Part shown: positions 9,366 to 17,605 of the stretch, piece by piece
Numbering within the stretch: position 1 is the first letter of the stretch
How the letters are laid out: every line of letters starts with the position of its first letter
Origin: Roseivivax sp. GX 12232
Lineage (GTDB): Bacteria; Pseudomonadota; Alphaproteobacteria; Rhodobacterales; Rhodobacteraceae
Direction of reading: 5' to 3'
DNA: 64,000 nt
Assembly (NCBI RefSeq): GCF_021272185.1
Contig: NZ_JAJSEC010000011.1
Location: 1 to 64,000 of the forward strand
Notes under the pieces: generated by a model
Seen by the model: only the letters and a program-made list of their open reading frames with translations
The model's database searches: none
What the model was told of the DNA's origin: nothing
Position numbers and translations under genes: made by a program

Positions 9366-10079
9366 ATGGCCGAACCGAACCCGCTGCTTGCCGTGCTGAT
9401 CGACGCGGACAACACCTCGCCGAAATACGCCCGCGCGCTCTTCGACGAGATCGCCACCCTGGGCGAGGCGAGCGTAAGGCGGCTCTACGGCGATTTCTCC
9501 AGCCACCAGATGTCGGGCTGGTCCAAGGTCGCCGCCGAGTTCGGCCTGGTGCCGCACCACCAGCCGGCCAATACCGTGGGCAAGAACGCCTCGGACATCG
9601 CGCTGGTGATCGACGCCATGGACCTGATGCACTCGGGCCGTTTCGACGGCTTCGTCTTGGTCTCTTCGGACAGCGATTTCACCCGGCTCGCCTCGCGGCT
9701 GCGCGAACAGGGGCTCGAGGTCTACGGCATGGGCATGAAGAAGACGCCCGACGCCTTCCGCAAGGCCTGCAAGCGGTTCATCTTCCTGGAAAACATCGAC
9801 GCCGCGGCCGAGGCGGCGAAATCCGGGCAGCGCGACACCAAGGCCACCGGCAGCCTCGAGGAAGCGCGCAACCTGATCTTCAACGCCATGGATGCGATCG
9901 AGCAGGACGACGAGTGGTACACGCTGGGCCAGCTCGGCCAGTATCTGACCGCCGCCAACCCCGATTTCGACACCCGCACCTACGGCAAGCGCAAGCTCTC
10001 GGACCTGATCTCGGACCTCAAGGTCTTCGAGACCAAGCGCTCGCAGGGCAACCAGATGCTGGTGCGGCGGCTCGACTGA
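9366..10079 (+). CDS. NYN domain protein (PIN-like nuclease fold, LabA/DUF88 type)
   Basis: 237-aa protein with an N-terminal NYN domain (about 5-145): LLAVLIDADNTSPKYAR carries the first conserved Asp pair and SSDSDFTRLASRLRE the distal acidic cluster expected for a metal-dependent ribonuclease fold. The C-terminal 70-80 residues (DDEWYTLGQLGQYL to TYGKRKLSDLISDL) match the OST-HTH/LOTUS winged-helix domain, an RNA- or protein-binding module often fused to NYN. Probable role is RNA processing; no substrate is known. AGGAGG precedes the ATG. Confidence 0.85.
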   Translation: MAEPNPLLAVLIDADNTSPKYARALFDEIATLGEASVRRLYGDFSSHQMSGWSKVAAEFGLVPHHQPANTVGKNASDIALVIDAMDLMHSGRFDGFVLVSSDSDFTRLASRLREQGLEVYGMGMKKTPDAFRKACKRFIFLENIDAAAEAAKSGQRDTKATGSLEEARNLIFNAMDAIEQDDEWYTLGQLGQYLTAANPDFDTRTYGKRKLSDLISDLKVFETKRSQGNQMLVRRLD

Positions 10080-10082
10080 GGC

Positions 10083-10712
10083 TCAGGCCCGGGTGCCGTA
10101 GCGCGCCATGAAGGTGCGCACGGCCTCGGTCACATTGGCCTCCTTCTCGGCCTCGCTCACATCGCTGCGGATGTTGAAGAGCCGCGCCATGAAAAGCCGC
10201 GCCTTGCAGAGCTCGCCGAACTGATGCGCGGCGTGTTCGCGCTGGTCCTCGGGGATCTCGAGGTCGCCGCGCGCGATGGCCAGGTCGAAAAGCGTCAGAA
10301 GCGCCTCGACGAAGTAGACCGGGCCGCAGCGCCAGAATTCCTCGGCGAGCGCGGGGAAGCGTTCGGCCTCGGCCAGGCACATCCGGCAGTTCTGGATCGC
10401 GAGCGGCGAGAAGACGATCTCGACGAAGGTGCGGCCCGCCTCGTGCAGGAGCGCCTCGGTCGGGCGCGAGCGGTCGAGATGGGTGATCGCCTCCTCGGCC
10501 TGGTCGCGGCATTGCAGCCGGGCCACCTCGAGGAAGAGCAGCCGCTTGTCCGAGAAATAGGAATAGAGCGTGGCCTTCGAGACCCCGGCGGCGCGGGCGA
10601 TGTCATCCACGCTCGCGCCGTCGAAGCCGTCACGCAGGAAGACATCCCGCGCGCCCGCGATCACCTGGTCGTATTTGCGACCCTTGCGGATCGTGTCGAG
10701 TGCGGCGTCCAT
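10083..10712 (-). CDS. TetR/AcrR family transcriptional repressor
   Basis: 209-aa regulator with an N-terminal helix-turn-helix (about 34-54, ASVDDIARAAGVSKATLYSYF region) and an AefR-like TetR C-terminal ligand-binding domain. Three copies of the palindrome TGAAC-N6-GTTCA (one with a single mismatch) lie just upstream, one of them 28 bp before the ATG, which suggests autoregulation together with the small exported-peptide gene. It converges with the NYN gene, with 3 bp between the stops. The inducing ligand and other targets are unknown. Confidence 0.92.
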   Translation of the reverse strand: MDAALDTIRKGRKYDQVIAGARDVFLRDGFDGASVDDIARAAGVSKATLYSYFSDKRLLFLEVARLQCRDQAEEAITHLDRSRPTEALLHEAGRTFVEIVFSPLAIQNCRMCLAEAERFPALAEEFWRCGPVYFVEALLTLFDLAIARGDLEIPEDQREHAAHQFGELCKARLFMARLFNIRSDVSEAEKEANVTEAVRTFMARYGTRA

Positions 10713-10739
10713 GCTCTCTCCCGCTTTGGGAAAGAACTA

Positions 10740-10755
10740 TAAACTGGGTGGTTCA
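10740..10755. promoter_or_regulatory. TetR operator candidate 1
   Basis: TAAACTGGGTGGTTCA matches TGAAC-N6-GTTCA with one mismatch and also contains AAACTG-N7-CAGTTT. It lies between the small-peptide gene and the tetR start codon. Confidence 0.6.
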
Positions 10756-10793
10756 GTTTCAACAATTCCTGCCCGTATGCCAGTTGCGGCTTT

Positions 10794-10946
10794 TCAGTAA
10801 CTCTGTGTCCCGGAAGGCGCTTGCGGCGCCGGCACCGTGGGGGCGCTTTCGGGGAACCAGAGGTTCGGGATGTCGGGTGCCGGGATGCCGGCCGAAGCGG
10901 CCGAGGCAAGGGTGGCGGCGGCGATCAGGGAAAGGAACGTGCGCAT
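10794..10946 (-). CDS. 50-aa exported peptide, function unknown
   Basis: Small gene too short for routine callers. The product starts MRTFLSLIAAATLASAASAG, a clean signal peptide, and the mature part is a 30-residue Pro-rich peptide (IPAPDIPNLWFPESAPTV onwards). A CAGGAGG lies 7 nt before the ATG, which decides this start over an upstream in-frame codon at 11027. It is upstream of tetR on the same strand, and its promoter region carries two perfect copies of the putative TetR operator. I do not recognise a family; it could be a stress-induced envelope peptide. Confidence 0.6.
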   Translation of the reverse strand: MRTFLSLIAAATLASAASAGIPAPDIPNLWFPESAPTVPAPQAPSGTQSY

Positions 10947-10977
10947 TTTGGCCTCCTGTGGGTTCGTGAAGCTGAAA

Positions 10978-10993
10978 TGAACAGTGCAGTTCA
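10978..10993. promoter_or_regulatory. TetR operator candidate 2
   Basis: TGAACAGTGCAGTTCA, a perfect TGAAC-N6-GTTCA palindrome 31 bp upstream of the small-peptide ATG. Confidence 0.7.
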
Positions 10994-11010
10994 CTTTTTC
11001 AAGTATCTGC

Positions 11011-11026
11011 TGAACTGATCGGTTCA
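11011..11026. promoter_or_regulatory. TetR operator candidate 3
   Basis: TGAACTGATCGGTTCA, a second perfect copy of the same palindrome, 33 bp (about three helical turns) from candidate 2, so two dimers could bind the same DNA face. Confidence 0.7.
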
Positions 11027-11061
11027 CGTTTTCGGGTTGTGCGGGGATCTGGCGGGGTTAG

Positions 11062-11078
11062 ATTAGAATCGTTCTAAA
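11062..11078 (+). promoter_or_regulatory. Irr-type iron control element (ICE) before mbfA
   Basis: ATTAGAATCGTTCTAAA contains the perfect palindrome TTAGAA-N3-TTCTAA, the core of the alphaproteobacterial Irr box (TTTAGAA-N3-TTCTAAA). It ends 15 bp before the mbfA ATG, where binding would repress transcription. Confidence 0.85.
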
Positions 11079-11093
11079 CAAAAGGCTGCCGCC

Positions 11094-12068
11094 ATGCGCT
11101 TTCTCCCGCACCGCCGCCGGTTCCGCGACCTCTCCGAGAAGGAGGTGCTGGCGCTGGCCATCTCCTCGGAGGAGGACGACGCCCGGATCTACCGGATGTA
11201 TGCCGAACGCCTGCGCCCGGAATATCCCGCCAGCGCCCGGGTCTTCGACGGGATGGCCCAAGAGGAGGACGGCCACCGCCGCCGGCTGATCGACCTTTTT
11301 GCGGCGCGCTTCGGGCAGGTGATCCCGCTGCTGCGCCGCGAACATGTCGCGGGCTTCCACCAGCGCCGCCCGCATTGGCAGGCCGAGACCATGAGCCTCG
11401 AGGCGATCCGCAGCGAGGCCCGCGAGATGGAGCGCGCCGCCGAACGCTTCTACCGCGAGGCCGCCCGGCGCTGCAGCGATGCCGACACGCGGCGGCTCCT
11501 GGGCGACCTGGCCGCCGAGGAGGCCCAGCACGAGGGCACCGCCGGCGCGCTCGAGGCTGCGCATCTGCCCGAGGAGGTGCGCGCCACCGAGGACGACAGC
11601 GCCCAGCGGCAATTCGTGCTGACATGGGTGCAGCCGGGGCTGGCGGGGCTGATGGACGGCTCGGTCTCGACCCTGGCGCCGATCTTCGCCACCGCCTTCG
11701 CCACCCAGGACACCTGGACGACCTTCCTTGTGGGTCTTGCCGCCTCCGTCGGCGCGGGCATCTCCATGGGCTTCACCGAGGCCGCCTCGGACGACGGCGA
11801 GCTCTCGGGTCGCGGCGCGCCCTGGAAGCGCGGGCTGGCCTCGGGGGTGATGACCACGCTCGGCGGGCTGGGCCATGCGCTGCCCTATCTGATCCCGCAT
11901 TTCACCACCGCCACGGCCATCGCTATCGTGGTGGTCTTCATCGAGCTCTGGGCCATCGCCTGGATCCAGAACCGCTACATGGAGACGCCCTTCCTGCGCG
12001 CGACCTTCCAGGTGGTCCTGGGCGGCGCGCTGGTCTTCGCGGCGGGCGCGCTGATCGGCTCAGGTTGA
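11094..12068 (+). CDS. mbfA: Membrane-bound ferritin MbfA (iron/manganese exporter)
   Basis: 324-aa fusion of an N-terminal ferritin-like/rubrerythrin domain (about 12-145, with metal-ligand Glu and ExxH patterns such as SSEEDDARIY, AQEEDGHRRR, EAREMERAAERFY and AAEEAQHEG) to a C-terminal VIT1/CCC1-type membrane domain (about 180-324) with SVSTLAPIFATAFA, ASVGAGISMGFTEA and several hydrophobic segments. MbfA in Agrobacterium and Bradyrhizobium exports iron and protects against peroxide, and is repressed by Irr; the Irr box here predicts the same control, with export induced when iron is plentiful. Monocistronic context. Confidence 0.93.
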   Translation: MRFLPHRRRFRDLSEKEVLALAISSEEDDARIYRMYAERLRPEYPASARVFDGMAQEEDGHRRRLIDLFAARFGQVIPLLRREHVAGFHQRRPHWQAETMSLEAIRSEAREMERAAERFYREAARRCSDADTRRLLGDLAAEEAQHEGTAGALEAAHLPEEVRATEDDSAQRQFVLTWVQPGLAGLMDGSVSTLAPIFATAFATQDTWTTFLVGLAASVGAGISMGFTEAASDDGELSGRGAPWKRGLASGVMTTLGGLGHALPYLIPHFTTATAIAIVVVFIELWAIAWIQNRYMETPFLRATFQVVLGGALVFAAGALIGSG

Positions 12069-12119
12069 CGCCGGGCGGGCAGGGTGGTCCTGTCTCGCAA
12101 CGCGACGGAGGAGAACGCC

Positions 12120-12830
12120 ATGCCCAAGGACGACCAGCCGGTCTACACGCCCCTGCCCCTGCCCGACCGGGTGCAGCTGCCCGCCGAGCAGTCCATCGCG
12201 GCGGCGGAAGCCTTCCGCGACTACATGAAAAAGCGCCACTCGGTGCGCGACTACGCCGAGACTCCGGTGCCCGAGGCGGTGATCCGCGCCTGCATCGAGG
12301 CGGCGGCGACCGCGCCCTCGGGGGCCAACCGCCAGCCCTGGCACTTCGTGGCGATTTCGGACCCGGCGATGAAGGCCCGCGTCCGCGAGGGCGCCGAGGA
12401 GGAGGAACGCCAGTTCTACGGCGGCGGGGCGGGCGACGCCTGGCTCTCGGCGCTGGAGCCCATCGGCACCGGGGTGGAAAAGCCGCATCTGACCACCGCG
12501 CCCTGGTTGATCGTGGTCTTCGCCGAACGCTGGGGCGTCGACGCGGAAGGCGAACGCTACAAGAACTACTACGTCCCCGAAAGCGTCGGCATCGCCACGG
12601 GCATGCTGATCACCGCGATCCATCAGGCCGGGCTGGTCTGCCTCGAGCATACGCCCAACCCGATGAAGTTCCTCAACGAGATGTGCCACCGCCCCGAGCG
12701 CGAGAAGCCGGTGATGATCCTGCCGGTGGGCTACCCTTCCGAAGAGGCCACGGTGCCGCAGGCCGCCAAGCGGAAGAAACCGCTCGACGAGGTGATGACG
12801 CTTTTCCCCGCGGGGCCGTCGCCCCGTTGA
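12120..12830 (+). CDS. Iodotyrosine deiodinase-like nitroreductase-fold flavoprotein
   Basis: 236-aa FMN protein of the nitroreductase superfamily. The FMN-binding segments KKRHSVRDY (about 37-45) and ATAPSGANRQPWHF (64-76) are standard, but the rest follows iodotyrosine deiodinase: the substrate lid EEEERQFY supplies Glu96 and Tyr100 (E-x3-Y), Lys121 sits in TGVEKPHL, and the C-terminus LPVGYPSEEATVP plus KKPLDEV matches the vertebrate enzyme closely. That zwitterion-binding Glu/Tyr/Lys set suggests reductive dehalogenation of halotyrosines. The ATG is chosen for GGAGGAG 7 nt upstream; an earlier in-frame GTG is less likely. Function is inferred. Confidence 0.82.
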   Translation: MPKDDQPVYTPLPLPDRVQLPAEQSIAAAEAFRDYMKKRHSVRDYAETPVPEAVIRACIEAAATAPSGANRQPWHFVAISDPAMKARVREGAEEEERQFYGGGAGDAWLSALEPIGTGVEKPHLTTAPWLIVVFAERWGVDAEGERYKNYYVPESVGIATGMLITAIHQAGLVCLEHTPNPMKFLNEMCHRPEREKPVMILPVGYPSEEATVPQAAKRKKPLDEVMTLFPAGPSPR

Positions 12831-12862
12831 CCCCGGGGCGACGCGCGCGCAGTTAGCGGCTC

Positions 12863-13789
12863 ATGCTGGCGATCCTTCTCAAGACCCTGCCGTTCTTCGC
12901 CCTGATCGGGCTCGGCTACGGCGCGGCCAAGACGCGGTTCTTCACCGAGGAGGCCAGCGCCTATCTGACGAAGTTCGTCTTCTACTTCGCGCTGTCGGCG
13001 ATGCTCTTTAGGTTCTCGGCGAACCTGTCCTTCAGCGAGATCTTCGACCCCTGGCTGGCGCTGGCCTACCTCTGGGGCACGGCCTTCGTCTACGGCGTCG
13101 GGCTGATGGTGGCCTTCTGGCGCCGGGTGAAGATCGAGACCGCCGCGATCGAGGCGCAATGCGTGGCGATCGGCAACACCGGCTTTCTCGGCGTGCCGAT
13201 GCTGGCGCTTCTTCTGGGCGAGGCTTCGGTCGGGCCGATCATCCTGCTTCTGTCGATCGACCTGATCATCTTCTCCTCGGCGCTGGTGATCCTGGTCGAG
13301 GGCTCGCGCGACGGGCGGATGTCGCTCGGGGTGCTGCGCACCATCGGGCTGGGGCTTCTGAAGAACCCGATGATCGTCTCGATCACGCTGGGCATCTCGG
13401 TGGCGGCCTCGGGCTGGCAACTGCCGGTGCCGGTGAACGAGTTCGTCACCATCCTCGGCAATGCCGCGACGCCCGGGGCGCTTTTCGCCATCGGCGCCTC
13501 GCTGGCCTCGAAATCCGCCGAGCGGCTGGTGATCGCGGGCTGGCTGAGCTTCGGCAAGCTGATCCTGCATCCGCTCTTCGTGGCGCTGGGCACGCTGGTC
13601 CTCTTCCCGGTCGAGGCCTATCCGGCGGCGGTGGCGATCTCGGCGGCGGCGCTGCCGGTCGCGGGCAATGTCTTCATCCTGGCCCAGCACTACGGCACCT
13701 CGCCGCAGCGGGTCTCGGCCTCGATCCTGATCTCCACGGCGGCCAGCATCGTGACCGTCTCGGCCTGGATCGCCTGGGTCACCGGCTGA
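12863..13789 (+). CDS. AEC family transporter (auxin efflux carrier fold)
   Basis: 308-aa integral membrane protein with about ten hydrophobic helices; the pattern LLKTLPFFALIGLGYGAAK at the start, the mid-sequence GNTGFLGVPMLALLLGE crossover motif and ALPVAGNVFILAQHYG near the end are characteristic of the AEC family of organic-anion permeases. The substrate is unknown. No clear ribosome-binding site is visible. It sits between the deiodinase-like gene and fghA on the same strand with short gaps, without an evident metabolic link to either. Confidence 0.88.
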   Translation: MLAILLKTLPFFALIGLGYGAAKTRFFTEEASAYLTKFVFYFALSAMLFRFSANLSFSEIFDPWLALAYLWGTAFVYGVGLMVAFWRRVKIETAAIEAQCVAIGNTGFLGVPMLALLLGEASVGPIILLLSIDLIIFSSALVILVEGSRDGRMSLGVLRTIGLGLLKNPMIVSITLGISVAASGWQLPVPVNEFVTILGNAATPGALFAIGASLASKSAERLVIAGWLSFGKLILHPLFVALGTLVLFPVEAYPAAVAISAAALPVAGNVFILAQHYGTSPQRVSASILISTAASIVTVSAWIAWVTG

Positions 13790-13856
13790 CCCCTTGCCGG
13801 ACCCGCGCCGGGCCGGTAGCCAAAACCGCAAAGCCGCTTGAGCGAGGGATCGACAG

Positions 13857-14687
13857 ATGCAGACGAAATCGGAAAACCGCGCCTTCGGAGGCTTCCAAGG
13901 GGTCTACAGCCACGCCTCGGAGGCCTGCGGCTGCGAGATGACTTTTGGGCTTTTCCTGCCCGAGGAGGCGGCGACCGCGCCGGTGCCGCTGCTGTGGTAT
14001 CTCTCGGGGCTGACCTGCACCCATGAGAACGCGATGACCAAGGCCGGCGCCCAGGGCTGGGCGGCCGAACACGGGGTGGCGCTCTGTTTCCCCGACACCT
14101 CGCCGCGCGGCGCGGATGTGGCCGACGACGAGGCTTTCGACCTGGGCCAGGGCGCGGGCTTCTACGTCAACGCCAGCGAGGCCCCCTGGGCGCCGCATTA
14201 CCGGATGTGGGACTATCTCTCCGAGGAGCTGCCGGCGCTTCTGGGCGCGGAATTCGCGCTCGACATGGAGCGGCAGGCGATCACCGGGCACAGCATGGGC
14301 GGCCATGGCTCGCTGACACTGGCGATGCGGCACCCCGGGCGCTACCGCTCGGTCTCGGCCTTCGCGCCGATCGCCAATCCGACCGAAAGCGACTGGGGGC
14401 GCAAGCAGTTCACCGCCTACCTCGGTGCGGAGGAGACGACCTGGGCCGCGCATGACGCGACGCTCCTGATGCGCGAGACGGGCTTCGACGGCCCGGTGCT
14501 GATCGACCAGGGGGCCGCCGACGACTTCCTGCCGCTCCTGCGGCCCGAGGCCCTGTCTGAGGCCATGGCCGCGCGCCGGCAGGAGGGCAGCTTCCGGATG
14601 CAGAAGGGCTATGACCACAGCTACTTCTTCATCTCGAGCTTCATGGAAGAGCATGTCGCCTTCCACGCCGAGGCGCTCTATCGGTGA
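13857..14687 (+). CDS. fghA: S-formylglutathione hydrolase
   Basis: 276-aa esterase-D family serine hydrolase that converts S-formylglutathione to formate and glutathione, completing the formaldehyde route begun by adhI. The nucleophile elbow GHSMGG (Ser146), the oxyanion-site text [17 protein letters not shown], the Asp in [10 protein letters not shown] and the His in KGYDHSYFF form the expected triad and family signature. The gene's TGA overlaps the following GTG start (GTGA), coupling it to the DUF188 gene. Confidence 0.96.
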   Translation: MQTKSENRAFGGFQGVYSHASEACGCEMTFGLFLPEEAATAPVPLLWYLSGLTCTHENAMTKAGAQGWAAEHGVALCFPDTSPRGADVADDEAFDLGQGAGFYVNASEAPWAPHYRMWDYLSEELPALLGAEFALDMERQAITGHSMGGHGSLTLAMRHPGRYRSVSAFAPIANPTESDWGRKQFTAYLGAEETTWAAHDATLLMRETGFDGPVLIDQGAADDFLPLLRPEALSEAMAARRQEGSFRMQKGYDHSYFFISSFMEEHVAFHAEALYR

Positions 14688-15142
14688 GCGCGCTTTACGT
14701 CGACGCCGATGCCTGCCCGGTCAAGGATGAGGCCGAACGGGTCGCCACCCGCCACGGGGTGCGCATGTTCCTGGTCGCCAACGGCGGGCTGCGCCCCTCG
14801 CGCAACCCGCTGGTCGAGGTGGTCGTCGTGCCCGAGGGCCCGGATGTCGCCGACATCTGGATTGCCGAGCGCGCGGGCCGGGGCGACGTGGTGGTGACCT
14901 CGGACGTGCCGCTGGCCGCGAAATCCGTCGCAGCCGGGGCACAGGTGCTCGCGCCCGACGGCACACCCTTCACGGAAGCCAATATCGGTGCCAAGCTCGC
15001 GGCGCGGGATCTCGCGGCGGATCTGCGCGCCGCCGATCCCTTCCGGCAGGGCAGCGGGCGCGGCTTCTCCAAGAGCGACCGGGCGCGGTTCCTCGACGGC
15101 TTGGAACGCGCCATGCGGCAGGCAGCGAAGGAGGCAGGCTGA
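14684..15142 (+). CDS. YaiI/YqxD family protein (DUF188)
   Basis: 152-aa conserved protein of the DUF188 (YaiI/YqxD) family, a PIN-like fold with a nuclease-like acidic site but no established function. The signature [17 protein letters not shown] occupies residues 5-21, and [11 protein letters not shown] is the second conserved acidic motif. GTG start overlapping the fghA stop. It is the first of a run of overlapping genes (DUF188, HAD, OCD-family, hydrolase) that look translationally coupled. Confidence 0.9.
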   Translation: MSALYVDADACPVKDEAERVATRHGVRMFLVANGGLRPSRNPLVEVVVVPEGPDVADIWIAERAGRGDVVVTSDVPLAAKSVAAGAQVLAPDGTPFTEANIGAKLAARDLAADLRAADPFRQGSGRGFSKSDRARFLDGLERAMRQAAKEAG

Positions 15143-15762
15143 TGCAGCCACAGGCGGTGGTCTTCGACATCGGCAACGTGCTGATCGAATGGCAGCCCGA
15201 GCGGTTCTACGACGCCCGGATCGGGCCGGAACGCCGCAAGCGGCTGTTCTCGGAGGTGGATCTGCACGGGGTCAACGACGCCGTGGACCGGGGCGGGGAT
15301 TTCCGCGCGCTGGTCTATGCCGCCGCCGAGGCCAACCCCGGCTGGGAAGACGAGATCCGGCACTGGCACGACAGCTGGTCGCGCATCGCCGGGCCCGAGA
15401 TCCCGGCCTCGGTCGCCACGCTGCGCGCGCTGCGGCGCCGGGGCGTGCCGGTCTTCGCGCTGTCGAACTTCGGCATCGGCCCCTTCGAGGTCGCCCAGGA
15501 GGTCTGGCCCTTCCTGACCGAGTTCGACCGGCCTTACATCTCGGGGCACATGGGCATGGCCAAGCCCGACGCCGAGATCTACGCCGCGCTCGAGGCCGAC
15601 AGCGGCGTCGCGCCCGGCGGGCTTCTCTTCACCGACGACCGGGCCGAGAACATCGCCGCCGCCGAGGCGCGCGGCTGGCAGACCCATCTCTTCGAGGGCC
15701 CCGAGGGCTTTGCCGCCCGGTTGGTGGACCTGGGCCTGCTTGCGCCCGAGGACCTGGCATGA
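15142..15762 (+). CDS. HAD-family hydrolase (YihX-like)
   Basis: 206-aa HAD phosphatase with a helical cap. Motif I is VVFDIGNVLIEW (Asp at about residue 9; the DxGN form is usual in YihX-like sugar-phosphate phosphatases), motif II is FALSNF, motif III Lys is in GMAKPDAEIY, and motif IV is LLFTDDRAEN. It shares one base with the preceding stop and overlaps the next start by ATGA. The substrate is unknown. Confidence 0.9.
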   Translation: MQPQAVVFDIGNVLIEWQPERFYDARIGPERRKRLFSEVDLHGVNDAVDRGGDFRALVYAAAEANPGWEDEIRHWHDSWSRIAGPEIPASVATLRALRRRGVPVFALSNFGIGPFEVAQEVWPFLTEFDRPYISGHMGMAKPDAEIYAALEADSGVAPGGLLFTDDRAENIAAAEARGWQTHLFEGPEGFAARLVDLGLLAPEDLA

Positions 15763-16673
15763 GCGCCCCCGCGGTCATCCCCTTCGCCGAGGGCGAGGCG
15801 GCGCTCGACTGGCTGGGCCTCTGCGCGGCTTTCGAGGCGGGCCACGCCCGCCCCCGCGCCGAGATCGCCGATACCTTCCTCTACCGCGGTGAGGACACGC
15901 TTCTGAACCGCGGCGCCTGGATCGACGGGCTGGGCCTCGCGGTGAAGGCGGCGACCATCTTCCCGGGCAATACCGCCGCCGGGCAGCCCGCGGTCAACGG
16001 CGCGGTGAACCTCTTTTCCGACACCACCGGCATGCTCGAGGCGGTGGTCGATTTTCACCTGGTGACCAAGTGGAAGACCGCCGGGGACAGCCTCTACGGC
16101 GCGCGGATGCTGGCCCGGCCCGAGAGCCGCGAGATCCTGATCATCGGCGCGGGCACCGTCGCGCGCTCGCTGATCGCGGCCTATGGGGCGGGCTTCCCCG
16201 AGGCGCGGGTGACGATCTGGAACCGCTCGCCCGCCCGGGCCGAGGAACTGGCCGCCGAGGTGCCGGGCCTGCGCGTCGCCACCGACCTCGAGGCCGCGGT
16301 GGCCCGCGCCGACATCATCGCCACCACGACCATGGCCAAGGAGCCGGTCCTGCGCGGCGACTGGCTGCGCCCGGGCCAGCACCTTGACCTGATCGGCGCC
16401 TATCGCCCCGACATGCGCGAGGTCGACGATGCCGCGCTGACCCGCGCGCGCATCTTCGTGGACAGTTTCGACACCACGCTGGGCCATATCGGCGAGCTGA
16501 AGATCCCGCTCGAGGCGGGCGTGATCTCGCGCGCCGACGTGCTGGGCGATTACTACGACCCCGGCGCCTTCACCCGTGCGACCGAGGACATCACCATCCT
16601 CAAGAACGGCGGCGGCGCGCATCTCGACCTGATGTGCGCGCGCTACATCTACGAGGCCTGGCGGGGGGCGTGA
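15759..16673 (+). CDS. Ornithine cyclodeaminase / mu-crystallin family protein
   Basis: 304-aa NAD(P)-binding protein of the ornithine cyclodeaminase/mu-crystallin family. The substrate-side domain contains GAWIDGLGLAVKAATIFPGN and AVVDFHLVTKWKTAGDS, and the Rossmann motif is IIGAGTVARSLIAAYGA (about 125-141). Members reduce cyclic imines, deaminate ornithine or make and break opine-type amino acids, so the substrate cannot be fixed. The ATG is selected because it overlaps the preceding TGA as ATGA and gives the family N-terminus. The TGATG junction couples it to the alpha/beta hydrolase. Confidence 0.88.
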   Translation: MSAPAVIPFAEGEAALDWLGLCAAFEAGHARPRAEIADTFLYRGEDTLLNRGAWIDGLGLAVKAATIFPGNTAAGQPAVNGAVNLFSDTTGMLEAVVDFHLVTKWKTAGDSLYGARMLARPESREILIIGAGTVARSLIAAYGAGFPEARVTIWNRSPARAEELAAEVPGLRVATDLEAAVARADIIATTTMAKEPVLRGDWLRPGQHLDLIGAYRPDMREVDDAALTRARIFVDSFDTTLGHIGELKIPLEAGVISRADVLGDYYDPGAFTRATEDITILKNGGGAHLDLMCARYIYEAWRGA

Positions 16674-17605
16674 TGGGCTGGGCGCTTCTCCTCCTCGTCC
16701 TGGTGCTGGCGCTGCTGCCCACCCTGCGCGAGAGGATGCGCCGCCCGATCACCGAGGCCCAGCGGCAGGCGGCCCCCGGCGAGGTGCTGGAGCTGTCGCG
16801 CGGGGCCACGCAGTGCCGCTGGTCGGGCCGGGTGCGAGGGCCGGTGGCGGTCTGCGTGCACGGGCTGACCACGCCCTCCGAGGCCTGGGACGGCTTCACC
16901 CCCTATCTCGAGGCGGCGGGCTTCCGGGTGCTGGTCTACGACCTCTACGGGCGCGGGCTCTCCGATGCGCCCGCCGGGCGGCAGGACCTGGCCTTCTTCA
17001 CCGACCAGCTGCGCGAGGTGCTCGACCACTACGGGCTGACCGAGGATGTCACGCTTTTCGGCTATTCCATGGGCGGGCTCATCGCCGCGAAACTGGCCGG
17101 GGAGGAGCCGCAGCGCTTCCGCCAGGTGGCGCTGGTGGCGCCCGCCGGGCTGGGCATGCCCTTCTCGCCCGCGCAGCGCTTCGCCATGCGCTGGCCCTGG
17201 ATCGGCGACTGGGTCTTCCAGGTGCGCTACCCGCGCGCCCATGCCGCCGCGCTCCGGGCCGGGCAGACCCCCGAGGAGGTGCTGGCCGTGCAGCTCGCCC
17301 AGCTCGACCGGCGCGGCTTCGTGCCCGGGGTGCTCTCGAGTCTGCGTCACACGCTGGCCGATCCCGCGCCGCAGGTCTTCTCGCGGCTGGCGGCCACCGG
17401 GCTGCCGGTGCTGGCGGTCTGGGGCGGGGCCGACCGGGTGATCCCCGTCGCCTGCATGGGTCGGCTCGCGCAATCGGTGCGCCGCGCCCACCAGGAGGTG
17501 CTCGAGGAGGCCGACCACGGGCTGCCCTTCACCCATCCCGAGCCGCTGGCGCGCGCCATGGCGCGGATGATGGACGAGCTGCGCCTCAGGCCGTCGCGGG
17601 GGTGA
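16673..17605 (+). CDS. Alpha/beta hydrolase with N-terminal membrane anchor
   Basis: 310-aa protein: a hydrophobic anchor MGWALLLLVLVLALLPTL (1-18), then an alpha/beta-hydrolase domain with VCVHGLTTPSEAWDGF (oxyanion hole), the nucleophile elbow FGYSMGGLIA (Ser about 138), an acidic residue in VWGGADRVIP and a C-terminal His in EEADHGLPF. Substrate unknown; an esterase or lipase-like activity is plausible. The start overlaps the preceding stop (TGATG). Its 3' end overlaps the convergent MFS gene by 20 bp, so the two transcripts are complementary at their ends. Confidence 0.88.
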   Translation: MGWALLLLVLVLALLPTLRERMRRPITEAQRQAAPGEVLELSRGATQCRWSGRVRGPVAVCVHGLTTPSEAWDGFTPYLEAAGFRVLVYDLYGRGLSDAPAGRQDLAFFTDQLREVLDHYGLTEDVTLFGYSMGGLIAAKLAGEEPQRFRQVALVAPAGLGMPFSPAQRFAMRWPWIGDWVFQVRYPRAHAAALRAGQTPEEVLAVQLAQLDRRGFVPGVLSSLRHTLADPAPQVFSRLAATGLPVLAVWGGADRVIPVACMGRLAQSVRRAHQEVLEEADHGLPFTHPEPLARAMARMMDELRLRPSRG

